Of a stretch of DNA of 64,000 bases, positions 12,405-21,758 are shown piece after piece. The stretch comes from Erinaceus europaeus (Eukaryota; Chordata; Mammalia; Eulipotyphla; Erinaceidae), in assembly GCF_950295315.1 (NCBI RefSeq), contig NC_080175.1:86965581-87029580 (forward strand). The letters are read 5' to 3'. Numbering within the stretch: position 1 is the first letter of the stretch; every line of letters begins with the position of its first letter. The translations under genes and the position numbers were made by a program. The notes under the pieces were generated by a model. That model was not told the DNA's origin. It did not search any database and saw nothing but the letters and a program-made list of their open reading frames with translations.

Positions 12405-12650
12405 TTTAAATTTTGTTATTTTTGTCATCTCTCGAACCTCATTTAGGAAGATTTTGCCACAAGTCTTATATGTATATGGAAAGAAGGAGAAAGAGAGAGA
12501 GAGAGAGACAGAGAGAGAGAGAATGACAGCAGCACTGAAGCTTTCCTCATTGCTCTATTATATACCATGTGGTGTGTGCCAAGAGCAAGAACCTGGGTAA
12601 TGCACATGGCAAGGCAGATTTCTTATAAGCTGTGTTACCTTGCCAAGCCC
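12405..12650 (-). repeat. Probable diverged SINE with (GA)n middle
   Basis: The (GA)n tract at about 12,493-12,525 is followed by cagcactgaagctttcctc and a reversed head-like part (aagaacctgggtaatgcaca). It is consistent with an old ERI-2-like copy. Confidence 0.4.
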
Positions 12651-12694
12651 TTTCCTTAGGTTTTGATATGGTCAACCTTATGCACTGATTTCTT

Positions 12695-12990
12695 TTTTCT
12701 TAGTGGGGGGTACTAATGGATTACACAGTACAGTTGTTGGCACATAAATATAACTTCTTACCTCCCTTTGTTAAGTGTCTGCGAACATTCTCACCGCTAA
12801 GTTAGGTGAGAATGTTCTACCATCACTCACCAGAAACCCCACATTATGCTTCCCAACCTTCTCTTTCCTCAGAGTTCCTCCCTTTGGTGCAATACACCTA
12901 ATGCAAACCAAATTTTACTTTCTGTCTTCCCTGTTTGTCTGTGTTTCTTATGTGTACGCACTTGCTTCCGAGTTTTATTACAAAGTTAAA
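12695..12990 (-). repeat. L1 3'UTR fragment, antisense
   Basis: Matches the antisense L1 3'UTRs at 4,325-4,690 and 55,715-56,100 in order: variable ggggggtactaatggattac, gttgttggcacata, tcactcaccagaaaccccac, cagagttcctccctttggtg, then the tttgtctgtgtttcttat part. Confidence 0.6.
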
Positions 12991-13017
12991 TGCTTAAGAA
13001 GCAGCTTATTGGAGGGA

Positions 13018-13336
13018 GGGGGGCTCAGTAGTGGTGCAGCAGGTTGAACGCACATGGCTTGAAGCACAAGGACCACCTTAAGGACCCAGGTTCGAACTCC
13101 CTGGCTCTCCACCTGCAGGGGGTAGGGGAATTGCTTCACAGGCAGGTCTGCAGGTGTCTGTCTTTCTCTCCCCCTCTTTGTCTCCCCTCTTCTCTCAGTT
13201 TCTCTCTGTCCTATCTAACAACAACTATAACAATAGTAAGCAACAAGGACAACAGAAGGGAAAATATAGCATCCAGGAGCAATGATTCGTAGTGTAGGCA
13301 CAGAGTCCCAATGATAACCCTGAAGGCAAGTAATAA
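13018..13336 (+). repeat. ERI-1-type SINE (long 3' variant)
   Basis: Head gctcagtagtggtgcagcag, B-box region cccaggttcgaactccctgg, pyrimidine-rich middle, then the extra 3' module (gcatccaggagcaatgattc to ccaatgataaccctgaaggc) shared with 13,752-14,028, 40,242-40,569 and 43,980-44,287. Confidence 0.8.
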
Positions 13337-13429
13337 CAATAATAATAGTAATAATAAATTTAAAAATAAAAATTTTAAAAAGCACCTTATTGCAAGATTT
13401 CTCTCCCCCCACCTTTTTTATTTTAAAAA

Positions 13430-13711
13430 AGTTTTTATTATTAATTTTCTTTTTTGTTGCCCTTGTTGTTTTTATTGTTGTAGTTATATTGTTGTTGTTG
13501 TTGTTGGATAGGACAGAGAGAAACGGAGAGAGGAGGGGAGGACAGACGGGGGAGAGAAAGAGAGACACCTGCAGACCTGCTTCACCGCCTGTGAAGCGAC
13601 TCCCCTGCAGGTGGGGAGCCGGGGTTGTGAACCGGGATCCTTACGCAGGTCCTTGTACTTCACGCCACATGCGCTTAATTAACCCTCTGCGTTACTGCCC
13701 GACCCCCGACC
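13430..13711 (-). repeat. ERI-1-type SINE
   Basis: Well-preserved reversed copy keeping several CpGs (agaaacggagag, caccgcctgtgaagcgactc, gagccggggttgtgaaccgg), so probably relatively young. Confidence 0.88.
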
Positions 13712-13751
13712 CCCACCTTTTATTGATTTTTTTCCAAAATTCAACTTTATA

Positions 13752-14028
13752 GGGGCTGGGAGGTGACACAGCTGGTTAAGTGCACATAGGACTAAGCTCA
13801 AGGACCCACTCAAAGATCTGGGTTGAAGCCCACAGATCGCCAGCTGCAGGAGAGGATGCTTCACAAGCAGTGAGGCAGGTTTGCAGGTATCTTTCTCTCA
13901 CTCTCTCTACCCCCACTCGATTCCTCTGTGTCCTATCCAGTTAAAAAAAAAAAGAAGAAAGAAAAAAATAGCCTCCAGGAGCAGTTGATTCGTAGTGCAG
14001 ACACTGAGCAATAACCCTGGAAGAAAAA
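13752..14028 (+). repeat. ERI-1-type SINE (long 3' variant)
   Basis: Begins ggggctgggaggtgacacag, keeps the gctgcaggagaggatgcttc module and ends with the cctccaggagcagttgattc to agcaataaccctggaag module. Confidence 0.8.
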
Positions 14029-15080
14029 AATGTTCAACTTCACTTATAGTGGCAGGTCTTCAGTGATTGTATAGTAAATATTTTAAACTAAGCATTTTAA
14101 GAATCTCAAGAAATAAATATGAGTTTGGTATCTGTCCCCCACACTTTTTCTTATATTTGTTTAACTATAAAATTTACATTCTGAAAAATTTATTGAGCTG
14201 AAATATACTCTACATTCTGTCCCGTGCATGATAAGTCTGTGAAAATACATTCATCTAATAAATAACGCCATAATTAGTAAAAGTGGAGACCAAGCTTGTT
14301 AGCTATAGGTGAACAAATAAAGTATTAATTTCCCTAGGAGAAAGTTAAACTCCCAAGACATATTTTAAAGTCACTTTCAATTATCATAACTTATAGGATT
14401 CCTTCAGTCATGAGTGAAAAACAGTGTCCTTCCATTTTTAATGTAACAGTTGTCATTTTAATTCTACCACACCAACTTTCATATATGCCTGGAAAATAAT
14501 TAATGAAATATAGAGACTTTTAAATTATGAATTTTACTATAAACTTTGTTTCACCTTTGAAAGATTATTTTAATACCTATTTATACATATTATGAGATCC
14601 AATATTTTGAAATAAAACAACACAAATAGGCTGATTATTAATTACATCCATAAAATGTAATTTTAAATGTCATTCTTTTTATTTTAAATTGAATTTATAA
14701 TTTAAATGTGATTTTAACAATGCTAGTCATAGTATAATTATTTAGAATTAAACCTAATACAGTCTAGTATGCCAGACTTATAGGATAGACAGTATTCACT
14801 TCCTCTTTGAAATGAACTATGCTAACTTTCAATAAGTCTCCCTGTCACTGACCTTGAAATTTTAGTTTATATTGAGTAGCACTTATTATTTGCTAGCACA
14901 GATATATTATCCACTATAGTAGACTGATAAATGTGCTAAAACCCAATTCCAAAGTGTTTCAAAGGAGATTTCTCCACAGCAACAAAGAATTCCCAGGCTC
15001 TAGTTGGGTGGTCTATATTTCAATTCAATATTGACACTGCCTACACAGAGATAACATCAGATTTGAAATGTTAAAATCTC
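14029..15080. other. AT-rich single-copy DNA
   Basis: Nothing recognisable. Confidence 0.45.
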
Positions 15081-15757
15081 AATTCCCTAAGACTGTTCAT
15101 ATCCTTCTCCCTCACCAACTTTAGGTGCCACTCTCATGCCCACATTGCTGTTCCTGCTTCTGACTGTCTTCCTGCAGTTTGGAGATTCCCACAATTTCCT
15201 TCTTAGATATGAACCACAAATACGAGTCCAGATTGTCAGAATGGCTGACCACAAGTCAGAAGTTCTCAGGAACATCTCCTTGAGTTTAATACATTTTCTA
15301 GAGCAGCTCACAGAAGTCAGGAAGCACATTTACTCACTAGATTCTCTTTTCATTATGGAAGAGAGTCATTCGGGAACAAGTCAGGGTGAAAAGATGCATA
15401 GGGCAAGATATGAGGGAATAGGGCTGAGTTCCCTGCCATTTCCCCATAAATTACTCTTATAAGCTTGTTATTATTTTTTTTATGGAGGCTTCATTACAAA
15501 GACATCACTAATTATATCATTGACCATTAGTGCTTAAGCCTTCCTCCAGCCCCTGTCTCCTCCACAGAGGTCGATGTGTGAGAAATTTCAATTCTGAATC
15601 ACTGGCTTCTTTTACTACACTAACACAACGAAAGATGTCATTTTCCCTCTCTAACATTTCAGAAAATAGATACTAATGTTGTCAAATTCACCAAGGAGCA
15701 TCACAATATTAAGTACACTTCAAAGTGAAATGATCACTAGTAAAAGAAGAGGCATTG
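15081..15757. other. Single-copy or ancient-repeat DNA
   Basis: Slightly GC-richer. The part at 15,475-15,580 (tatggaggcttcattacaaa, then atcattgaccattagtgctt and cctccagcccctgtctcctc) reminds me of an old eutherian interspersed repeat, but I cannot name the family. A 108-codon open frame here (15,136-15,462) shows no domain and I do not call it a gene. Confidence 0.3.
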
Positions 15758-15802
15758 GAAAGTCAGTATAGCACCTCTGCACTCCAAAAAAATTTTGGTT
15801 CA

Positions 15803-15959
15803 GTGGTCCGGGAGGTGGCACAGTGAATAAAGCATTGGACTCTCAAGCATGAGGTCCTGGGTTCGATCCCCCACAACACATGAACCAGAGTGATAACTGG
15901 TTCGTTCTCTCTCTCCTCCTATCTTTCTCTTAAATAAATAAAATCTTTAAAAAAATTTT
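15803..15959 (+). repeat. Short tRNA-derived SINE (fourth family)
   Basis: Begins gtggtccgggaggtggcaca, has cctgggttcgatcccccaca as B-box region, then agagtgataactggttcg, a (CT)n part and an aaataaataaaatcttt tail. ttttggttca flanks it on both sides (15,793-15,802 and 15,960-15,969). Confidence 0.8.
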
Positions 15960-16138
15960 TTTTGGTTCATACTCCCAGTGAGAGAAAAATGATAGGAGAT
16001 GACCAGAGGGCTTTAAACTCCAACTGACTAGGAAAGAGAAGAGGGAAAAAGAATGGCATTCAGTAATACTAATAGGTGTAGGTGTGACTTGGAAAGAAAG
16101 AGAAGGTGGGGTCATGGGGAAAAATGGGCAAATATATA

Positions 16139-16144
16139 CAAATG
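16139..16144. repeat. 6-bp target-site duplication (left)
   Basis: caaatg, repeated exactly at 23,875-23,880 on the other side of the provirus. Six bases is the usual duplication size for class II retroviral integrases. Confidence 0.95.
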
Positions 16145-16616
16145 TGCCGGGATAGCCTGAGGGTACTTCTTCCCGAGCTAGTGCTCTCTGGGTTGGAGAG
16201 AACTCAACTGGAGCTGATCTAGGCTGCTGTGTGGGAGAGGGATCAGGAACTCGTGCTGCACCAACTTCCGCAGGAGATACACTCTGGAACTCTCGGAGCC
16301 GGAAAGCAATTTCCAAGTGTCTTTAATCAGAAGAGCAGCTGTTTTTATACTCTCCAAGTAGGGTGGAAACAGGATGTGATATAGAGAGGGTGGAGAGAAA
16401 AGTGACTGGTGAAAATCAGAGTGTGACAAAGAAGGGATCAGTGTGTGACAAGGAGGGGGTGGAGCAGGAGAGAATCCTTTCATAGAACCACCAATGCCCT
16501 GGAGTGCTTTATGTAAAAGTGATTTATGTAAATAGACCAAAGCTTTGGATCAGTAAAATCCCTATATAGGCATATGGTTAAGCAGAAGCCAGGGGGAGGT
16601 GGCATACTACCCAACA
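16145..16616 (-). repeat. 3' LTR of the provirus
   Basis: 472 bp; read on the minus strand it starts TGTTGGGTAG and ends CCCGGCA. It holds a CArG-type decamer CCTATATAGG (16,561-16,570), a TATA box TATAAAA (16,343-16,349) and a polyadenylation signal ATTAAA (16,322-16,327). The signal lies only about 15 nt after the TATA box, so it falls near the expected U3/R border and implies a short R. It differs from the other LTR only near 16,597 (G/A) and by one extra base near 16,605. Confidence 0.95.
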
Positions 16617-16633
16617 TCTCCCCCTTTCTTTTT
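16617..16633 (-). other. Polypurine tract (plus-strand primer)
   Basis: On the minus strand AAAAAGAAAGGGGGAGA directly abuts the TGTTGGG start of the 3' LTR. It is an uninterrupted 17-nt purine run in the exact place a PPT must occupy. Confidence 0.9.
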
Positions 16634-18495
16634 AACTTTTTGCCATAGTATCAGGAGTGCGGGCACTTTGTGAGGCAGGGAAACTGATAAGAGGCACACC
16701 TTTTTGGGGGTTCTACTGTCCCTCCTTGCTCAACCTCTCCGTGGAGAGAGAGACTAACAGGATTGACACACCCCTCAGGCTCAAGCCCTTCCAAGCTCAA
16801 CCATATCCTCACAATTCCCCAACATCTTCCTCTTACTTAATGGCCATATATAACTGGGTCAATTTCTGTAAAAGGCTTCATCTCTGTCAGGGGAATAGCA
16901 GTGTAGGGGTGAACGGAAACCTGTTGGGAAGAAAGCAGAATGATAGTGTGTAAGTGTTTTTAAAAAGAACTAGCACAAGACGGAGGGATAAGTAAGAGTA
17001 GCAAGAGACAGAGTGAGCCTGATGGGTGGAGGAGTGGGGGCCTGATAAGCCGAGGGGCTAGAGGGGTGATCTGGTATTGCAAAATCCCGAGTCAGCTGGC
17101 GGTAAGTTCTATGAACTGCTACAGTCATTCTTCAAGAAGTCCAGCAGTATAAAAGGAGTGTCCAGCAAGTTCTATAGAAGCATCAGTCCAATGTCAAAGG
17201 CCAGGAAATAAATGCCACACGTCTATCTTGATGGAGGAGGACGGCCACTGGAACTTTTCTTCTCTGTAGAGAGTGACCTGGAACTGCCAAAACATGGTGG
17301 GCGAAACAGAAGCAGGAAGAGCAGACACCGATGGTTGAGAGAAAGGCAGTAGGAAAGTCTTGTCCTTTGGAGTCTGTGAATCAGGTTCTCCAGATCGTGT
17401 CAGGTCACATCATGGGTTTCGGGGGATGACTGTAATTGTGGGTGATGTCAGAGGTCAGGGGTCCAAGATGGATTTCTGGGGATTCTATATGAGCAGATGC
17501 TTCTTTATGCGAAGGCTTGTCATAGCTGTAGTCAATTACTTATGAAAAAACTTTGTAACAAATTAGAAGTTTACTACAATTGATAACTCAATGATTATAA
17601 TTGGTTTAGGTATCTTTATAATTTCGTGTAAAGGTCATCTTACGTGACCTCATGTAGCAGTCTTTATATAGCAAAGTTTTCATACCGAATTTAAATTACA
17701 TATATTGATTCTTAACTATTTTTACATTGGGTTTTTAAGCAAACTCAGGTTACTAGAGTTAACACATTTTAGTGACATTTTTTTTTGGTACATTTACAAT
17801 ATCAGATTGATGCCAAATTTGTTGTGGATTAATTTCCACAAGATAGCTTACAGGACATTTTTTGGGGCCCTCCAAAAATGTCCTGTATAGAGAATTTGTA
17901 TTTTAACTTAGGAGATGATGAATTGTCACATTGAATATTTAGAGTTTTACCTTAAACACTCAGTTACTTAAATGAATTGATTTTACCTCTTCTTGTAAAA
18001 ATGTAACTTCAAAGTTACAATTTAACTGTTAAGTTAATGTTTACCAAACTTGAAACACGCATATTAAACATATAGTTTATAACACACAGGAGGAGAAAAA
18101 CTTGTAAATAAGATATATCATTTCAAATGTGAATTTAGATCTACTGTCATATTTGAACCATCTTTACTCACACAGTTTAAGACTAAACATTTCATATTGA
18201 TATCAAGACTTAAAAAAGAAATCAAAAGGGGAAATGAACAATTTTTGGACTGTTTCTGGACGTCTCCAGAAACCATGGCTGCATCCAGTCGTTTGATATA
18301 AAGTCAGTTAACTTTCAGAGTACTCTGAGCACAATGGGTCATACAAAAATTATGGTCACTCAACTCACTCAATTTTTTTTTTCACTCACTCACTCACAAA
18401 ACACAATTGGCCAGTCATAGCATAAGACATTCATTCGGGGGGGGGGGGGAAGTTCTGTGAATCAGATTTTTTTTTTTTGATTCTGCCATGCTGTA
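16634..18495 (-). other. Non-coding 3' region of provirus, env position
   Basis: About 1.86 kb between the integrase stop and the PPT, where env would lie. No frame in the proviral direction is long enough to be an envelope protein and I see no recognisable surface or transmembrane motif. Base composition splits in two. 16,640-17,560 (LTR-proximal) is mixed; 17,560-18,470 is markedly A/T-rich, unlike gag-pro-pol. It contains a (CACT)n patch (18,379-18,400) and a run of ten or more G at about 18,438. Possible readings: eroded env, an RNA-export or packaging region, or captured host sequence. Confidence 0.6.
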
Positions 18496-19418
18496 TTATG
18501 GATCCTGGGGTGCATCCTGTAGCCAGTCCTCTTGCAGCCAGTCTTCTTGCAGTGTTTCTTGTTCTTCAGGGATATCAGCGCCATCATGTGGGTATTGCCG
18601 GACATGGCGGGCAGGAACCCAAACAGGCTTGGAGTAATTTTGTGGAAAAATACATGCGAAACCCCTCCCCATAGTCAACAGGGGGTCAGGTCCTTTCCAA
18701 ATTTTATCAAGTGGATCTTTCCATTTGACTTTAATAGCTGGGAGGGTGGGTGGTGTTTGCCAATGAAGAATTATAGGAGGTTGATCGGAGTTTTTGTAAA
18801 TATTAAAGAGATTTAATGTAGTTAAGGCTTTTGCCAGCTGGATATTAGGGGGGTACATTTCCCCTTTTTCTTTATTTAATTGAGCCTTAAGAGTTTGATG
18901 GGCCCTCTCAACAATGCCTTGTCCCCGTGGATTATACGGAATGCCTGTAGTATGAGTAATGTTCCAGAGGGAACAAAAATCTTTAAATTGTTTGCTGGTA
19001 AAAGCAGGTCCATTATCCGTTTTAAGTTGAAGAGTTAAGCCCATTACAGCAAAACAGGAGAGCATATGGCTTATAAACTTTTTTGAGTTTTCTCCAGTCT
19101 GAGCTGTAGCCCACATAAACTTAGAGAAGGTATCAATTGAGACGAACACATATTTTTGTTTGCCAAAGTTAGGTATGTGGGTAACATCAATTTGCCAAAG
19201 AGCATTGGCTTTTAAACCTCGAGGATTAACCCCTAGAGTCTGAATAGCAGGTGTTTTGATTAGACCTGCACAGGAGGAACATGTAGCAAGAATACGTTTT
19301 AACTGTGGCAGAGGAATATCAGGAAATCGAGCTCGAAGACCTTTAAGATTAACATGGGTTAGGGAATGAAAGTCAGCAGGATTAGAGACAGAGGCTAGGA
19401 GAATTTCTGTGGAGGCAA
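18496..19418 (-). pseudogene. pol: Proviral integrase part of pol (third pol frame)
   Basis: Open from the end of RNase H (about 19,418) to a stop at 18,496. Seen in order: an HHCC zinc-binding N-terminus (His-x3-His at about 19,354-19,368, Cys-x2-Cys at about 19,270-19,281), then the catalytic core. The core has the first Asp in WQIDVTH (about 19,187), the second in TDNG (about 19,015-19,017) and Glu in IVERAH (18,907-18,909). The last two are 36 residues apart, the D,D-35-E spacing. A C-terminal DNA-binding part follows (KIWKGPDPLLT to VWVPARHVRQ). The extreme C-terminus carries a tandem duplication (QEDWLQEDWLQ, about 18,520-18,550). The domain is complete, but it is out of frame with RNase H, so it could not be made as part of this Pol without a frame correction. 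Confidence 0.88.
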
Positions 19419-20235
19419 GGCGTCAGCTGCAGCATTCCCTTCAGACAGGGAACCAGGAAGAGGGCTGTGGGAACGTAGGTGCTGAACATACAGTGGATGG
19501 GTTCGAGAACAGAGCATAGAGGCAATTTGAATTAAAAGAGGAGAAAGTGGGTTGTCATCAATTCTTACATAAGATCGAGCAAGCCATGGAAGTAAGTTAA
19601 CAGTATACACACTGTCAGAAAAAAGGTTGAAGGATTCTGGTACAGCTTTTAATGCAAGGAAAACAGCATAAAGTTCTTTGTACTGAGGGGAATTATCAGG
19701 AAGTTCAGTAAAGAGAGGTTTGGGGTATTGCTGGTCTGGATAATATATAAGGGCAGCAGCTCCCTTTTTTCCACCATCAGTGAACACTGTAGGAGCAGAG
19801 GGGATGGGATCTCGAGAGAAAAGTTTAGGTACTAGTAGAGGCAACAGAGGTAAAGAAGCTATCAAATTATTAGAGGGAAAATGATTATCTAATTGTCCTG
19901 GAAAACCCATTAAACTTATGGCAAAACGAGAATGGTGGCGTATGAGCCATTCTGTATCAGTGAGAGAAAAGGGAAGAATGATTGAATCTGGTTCCCTTCC
20001 TAAGACCTGAACCGATCTGTTTCTTCCTTGGCGAACCATAAATGCTAAGGCATCAATCTCGGTAAGGAGTCTTGGAGCTCCACCTACTGGCGTATGAAGC
20101 CATTCGAGAACACCATGTTTCTGCCACAATGCCCCCACTACCGTGGGGGTGGAGTTAAAGATTAGAAGATTTACTGGAGAGGAGGGGGAGAACCGAACGA
20201 GGTGCATGTCCTGGAGAGCCTGGTTAACTTTTCCA
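19395..20235 (-). pseudogene. pol: Proviral RT connection and RNase H (second pol frame)
   Basis: Open from the frame change near 20,229-20,232 to a stop at 19,395-19,397. Numbered from the Met codon at 20,207, it shows the connection region (residues about 1-130) and then RNase H. The four acidic catalytic residues are visible as FTDGG (Asp144), QYKELY (Glu178), FSDS (Asp198) and NAAADAL (Asp262). A stop follows eight codons after the last of these, while the neighbouring frame continues straight into integrase, so a second frame change lies near 19,413-19,420. Both breaks look like single-base length changes, the first in a four-base homopolymer. Confidence 0.88.
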
Positions 20236-21154
20236 GAGCCAAGGATACTTCGGGGGTTAACATACGCTTTGAGGAGGGCTGTTTGTTTCCTTTTAACAGA
20301 TCGAACAGTGGTTGCAGGCAGCTTGTAGGCAGATAAAGATACTGCCTAAGCCAATTCAAATTTCCAAGAAAACTTTGTAAAGAAGCAAGAGTGAGATTAG
20401 AAGGAAAAGTAACACAAGGTTTTAAAGGACGAATCTGTGTTAGGGAAATCTCTGAGCCTAAGAAAGATATTGGAGGGATTAGCTGTATCTTCTCAGGAGC
20501 TACATTAAGTCCACTTCTTTTTAAGGCAGGGATTAGAAAATCACGTAGGGCGGAGAGATCTGTATCTAATTCTCCCCATATTAACACGTCATCCATATAA
20601 TGAAAAACCTTAAGGCCCTTATGAATATATGGAAAAGGGGCAGATTTAACAACCTCTTGACAAATAGTAGGACTATTAGCCATGCCCTGGGGCAGTACCA
20701 CCCATTCAAATCTATCGGCAGGGCTGGCATTATTAATAGAAGGAACAGAGAAAGCAAAACGTTTACAATCTTGTGGGTGTAAGGGAATAGAGAAAAAACA
20801 ATCCTGTATATCAATAGCTATGATTGGAATTCCTGTGGGAATTGCGGAAGCAAGAGGCAAACCCCTTTGGGGGGAGCCCCAAACCTGCATGGTTTTATTA
20901 ACTACACGAAGATCTTGGAGGAGGCGCCATTTTCCTGAGCGCTTTTTAATTACAAAGACTGGAGTATTCCATGGGCTCCGAGAATGACGAATGTGTCCCA
21001 AAGATAACTGCTCTTGGACGAGTTTTTTAAAAATTTCTAGCTTCTCCCTAGGCAAAGGCCACTGTTCCACCCAGACAGGCTCATTAGAAAGCCAATCTAA
21101 GCGGGGAGTTCTGTTACGAACAGTGGCAGTTAGTATTGGGGGTGCTGGTTGGGT
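20171..21154 (-). pseudogene. pol: Proviral reverse transcriptase (first pol frame)
   Basis: Pol frame, -1 relative to pro, open from 21,154 (a TAG lies just upstream at 21,155-21,157) to a stop at 20,171. No ATG is needed because it would be translated by frameshifting from pro. Typical RT order: SPWNTPVFVIKKRSGKWR (fingers), AIDIQDCFFSIPL (first catalytic Asp), LPQGMANSPT (primer-grip side), YMDDVLIWG (catalytic pair, codons about 20,588-20,599), then SFLGSEI and the thumb. The frame is intact through the polymerase domain and lost in the connection region. Confidence 0.9.
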
Positions 21155-21756
21155 CTAGCACTCTCACAGGAGTGAGTGTGGTGTCCTGCAGAGGTGTCTG
21201 AGGATATCACTACATCTAAAGATTCCAGCAAGTCTCTTCCCAATAAATTGGTGCTTATATCAGCTATTAAAGGCTGAAAGCGTCCGGTAGTCCCTTCTGG
21301 ATCTTCCCACACAAGGGAATCTCGTGTGCGGAATGCCTGAGTCAATCCTCCAACACCATGTAAGCGTGGTCCTGGGAGGAGTTCCCAACTGTGGGGAACC
21401 TCTGCTTGTCTTAATATTGTCTTATCTGCTCCCGTGTCAATCAAACACTTAAAAGGAATATTACCAATCTTTACTGTCATAGTTGGGTGACCCCTTTCTA
21501 AAACAGGGGTGGTCCATAAAATCTCAGGCTCCGAATTCGAGCTGTTCTCTTGCTCCAGCCGGTTATTTCTATGCTGGAAGTTCCCACATACCACGGGTTC
21601 CTCCTTCTGCTCACCCTCTGTTATTGTTACTTGGCGTGGTGGGTATAGCGACGGATTGGGTCCCAAGCTGGGCTTCTGTTTGTGGAAGAAGGGCACAGCA
21701 CCAAGCGGGCGACCTGCTTCCTTCCCTCTTGGGGGCGGGGCTAAGGGAAGCCCCAT
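21130..21756 (-). CDS. pro: Proviral protease (pro)
   Basis: Aspartic protease frame, -1 relative to gag; in life it would be read through from gag at 21,762-21,768 rather than from the ATG at 21,756. From that ATG it has 208 codons. Residues 1-95 are proline-rich and unrecognised. The catalytic DTGA motif is at residues 107-110 (CLIDTGADKTIL) and the LLGRDLL motif at 171-177, with a flap-like GVGGL between. No dUTPase domain precedes it and no G-patch follows it, although many betaretroviruses carry one or both. The frame overlaps pol by about 25 nt. It appears undamaged. Confidence 0.88.
   Translation of the reverse strand: MGLPLAPPPRGKEAGRPLGAVPFFHKQKPSLGPNPSLYPPRQVTITEGEQKEEPVVCGNFQHRNNRLEQENSSNSEPEILWTTPVLERGHPTMTVKIGNIPFKCLIDTGADKTILRQAEVPHSWELLPGPRLHGVGGLTQAFRTRDSLVWEDPEGTTGRFQPLIADISTNLLGRDLLESLDVVISSDTSAGHHTHSCESARPNQHPQY
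21722..21754 (-). promoter_or_regulatory. Predicted frameshift-stimulating pseudoknot
   Basis: Read on the minus strand, GGGGCT (21,754-21,749) can pair with AGCCCC (21,742-21,737). The 6-nt loop TCCCTT (21,748-21,743) offers TCCCT to pair with AGGGA at 21,727-21,723, giving an H-type pseudoknot. It begins 7 nt after the slippery heptamer, the spacing usual for -1 frameshifting. Pairing was done by eye. Confidence 0.75.
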
Positions 21757-21758
21757 AC

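Noticed and set aside
13390..13752. 120-codon frame rich in V, L and I plus Cys/Pro motifs
   Set aside because: Entirely inside a reversed ERI-1 SINE; the same peptide pattern recurs in every SINE copy.
15136..15462. 108-codon frame starting with a hydrophobic stretch, signal-peptide-like
   Set aside because: No conserved domain recognised, no splice context, and it lies in what looks like old repeat DNA; a secreted-protein exon cannot be supported.
16178..16540. 120-codon open frame inside both LTRs (also at 23,437-23,799)
   Set aside because: Identical in both copies only because the LTRs are identical. No start context, no domain, and it overlaps the promoter and polyadenylation signal.
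18361..18450. (CACT)n and poly-G as a possible telomere-like or CRISPR-like array
   Set aside because: Only a short simple repeat within the proviral 3' region; no regular spacers and a eukaryotic context.
20391..20987. Plus-strand open frames opposite RT
   Set aside because: Short shadows of the minus-strand pol with no motif.
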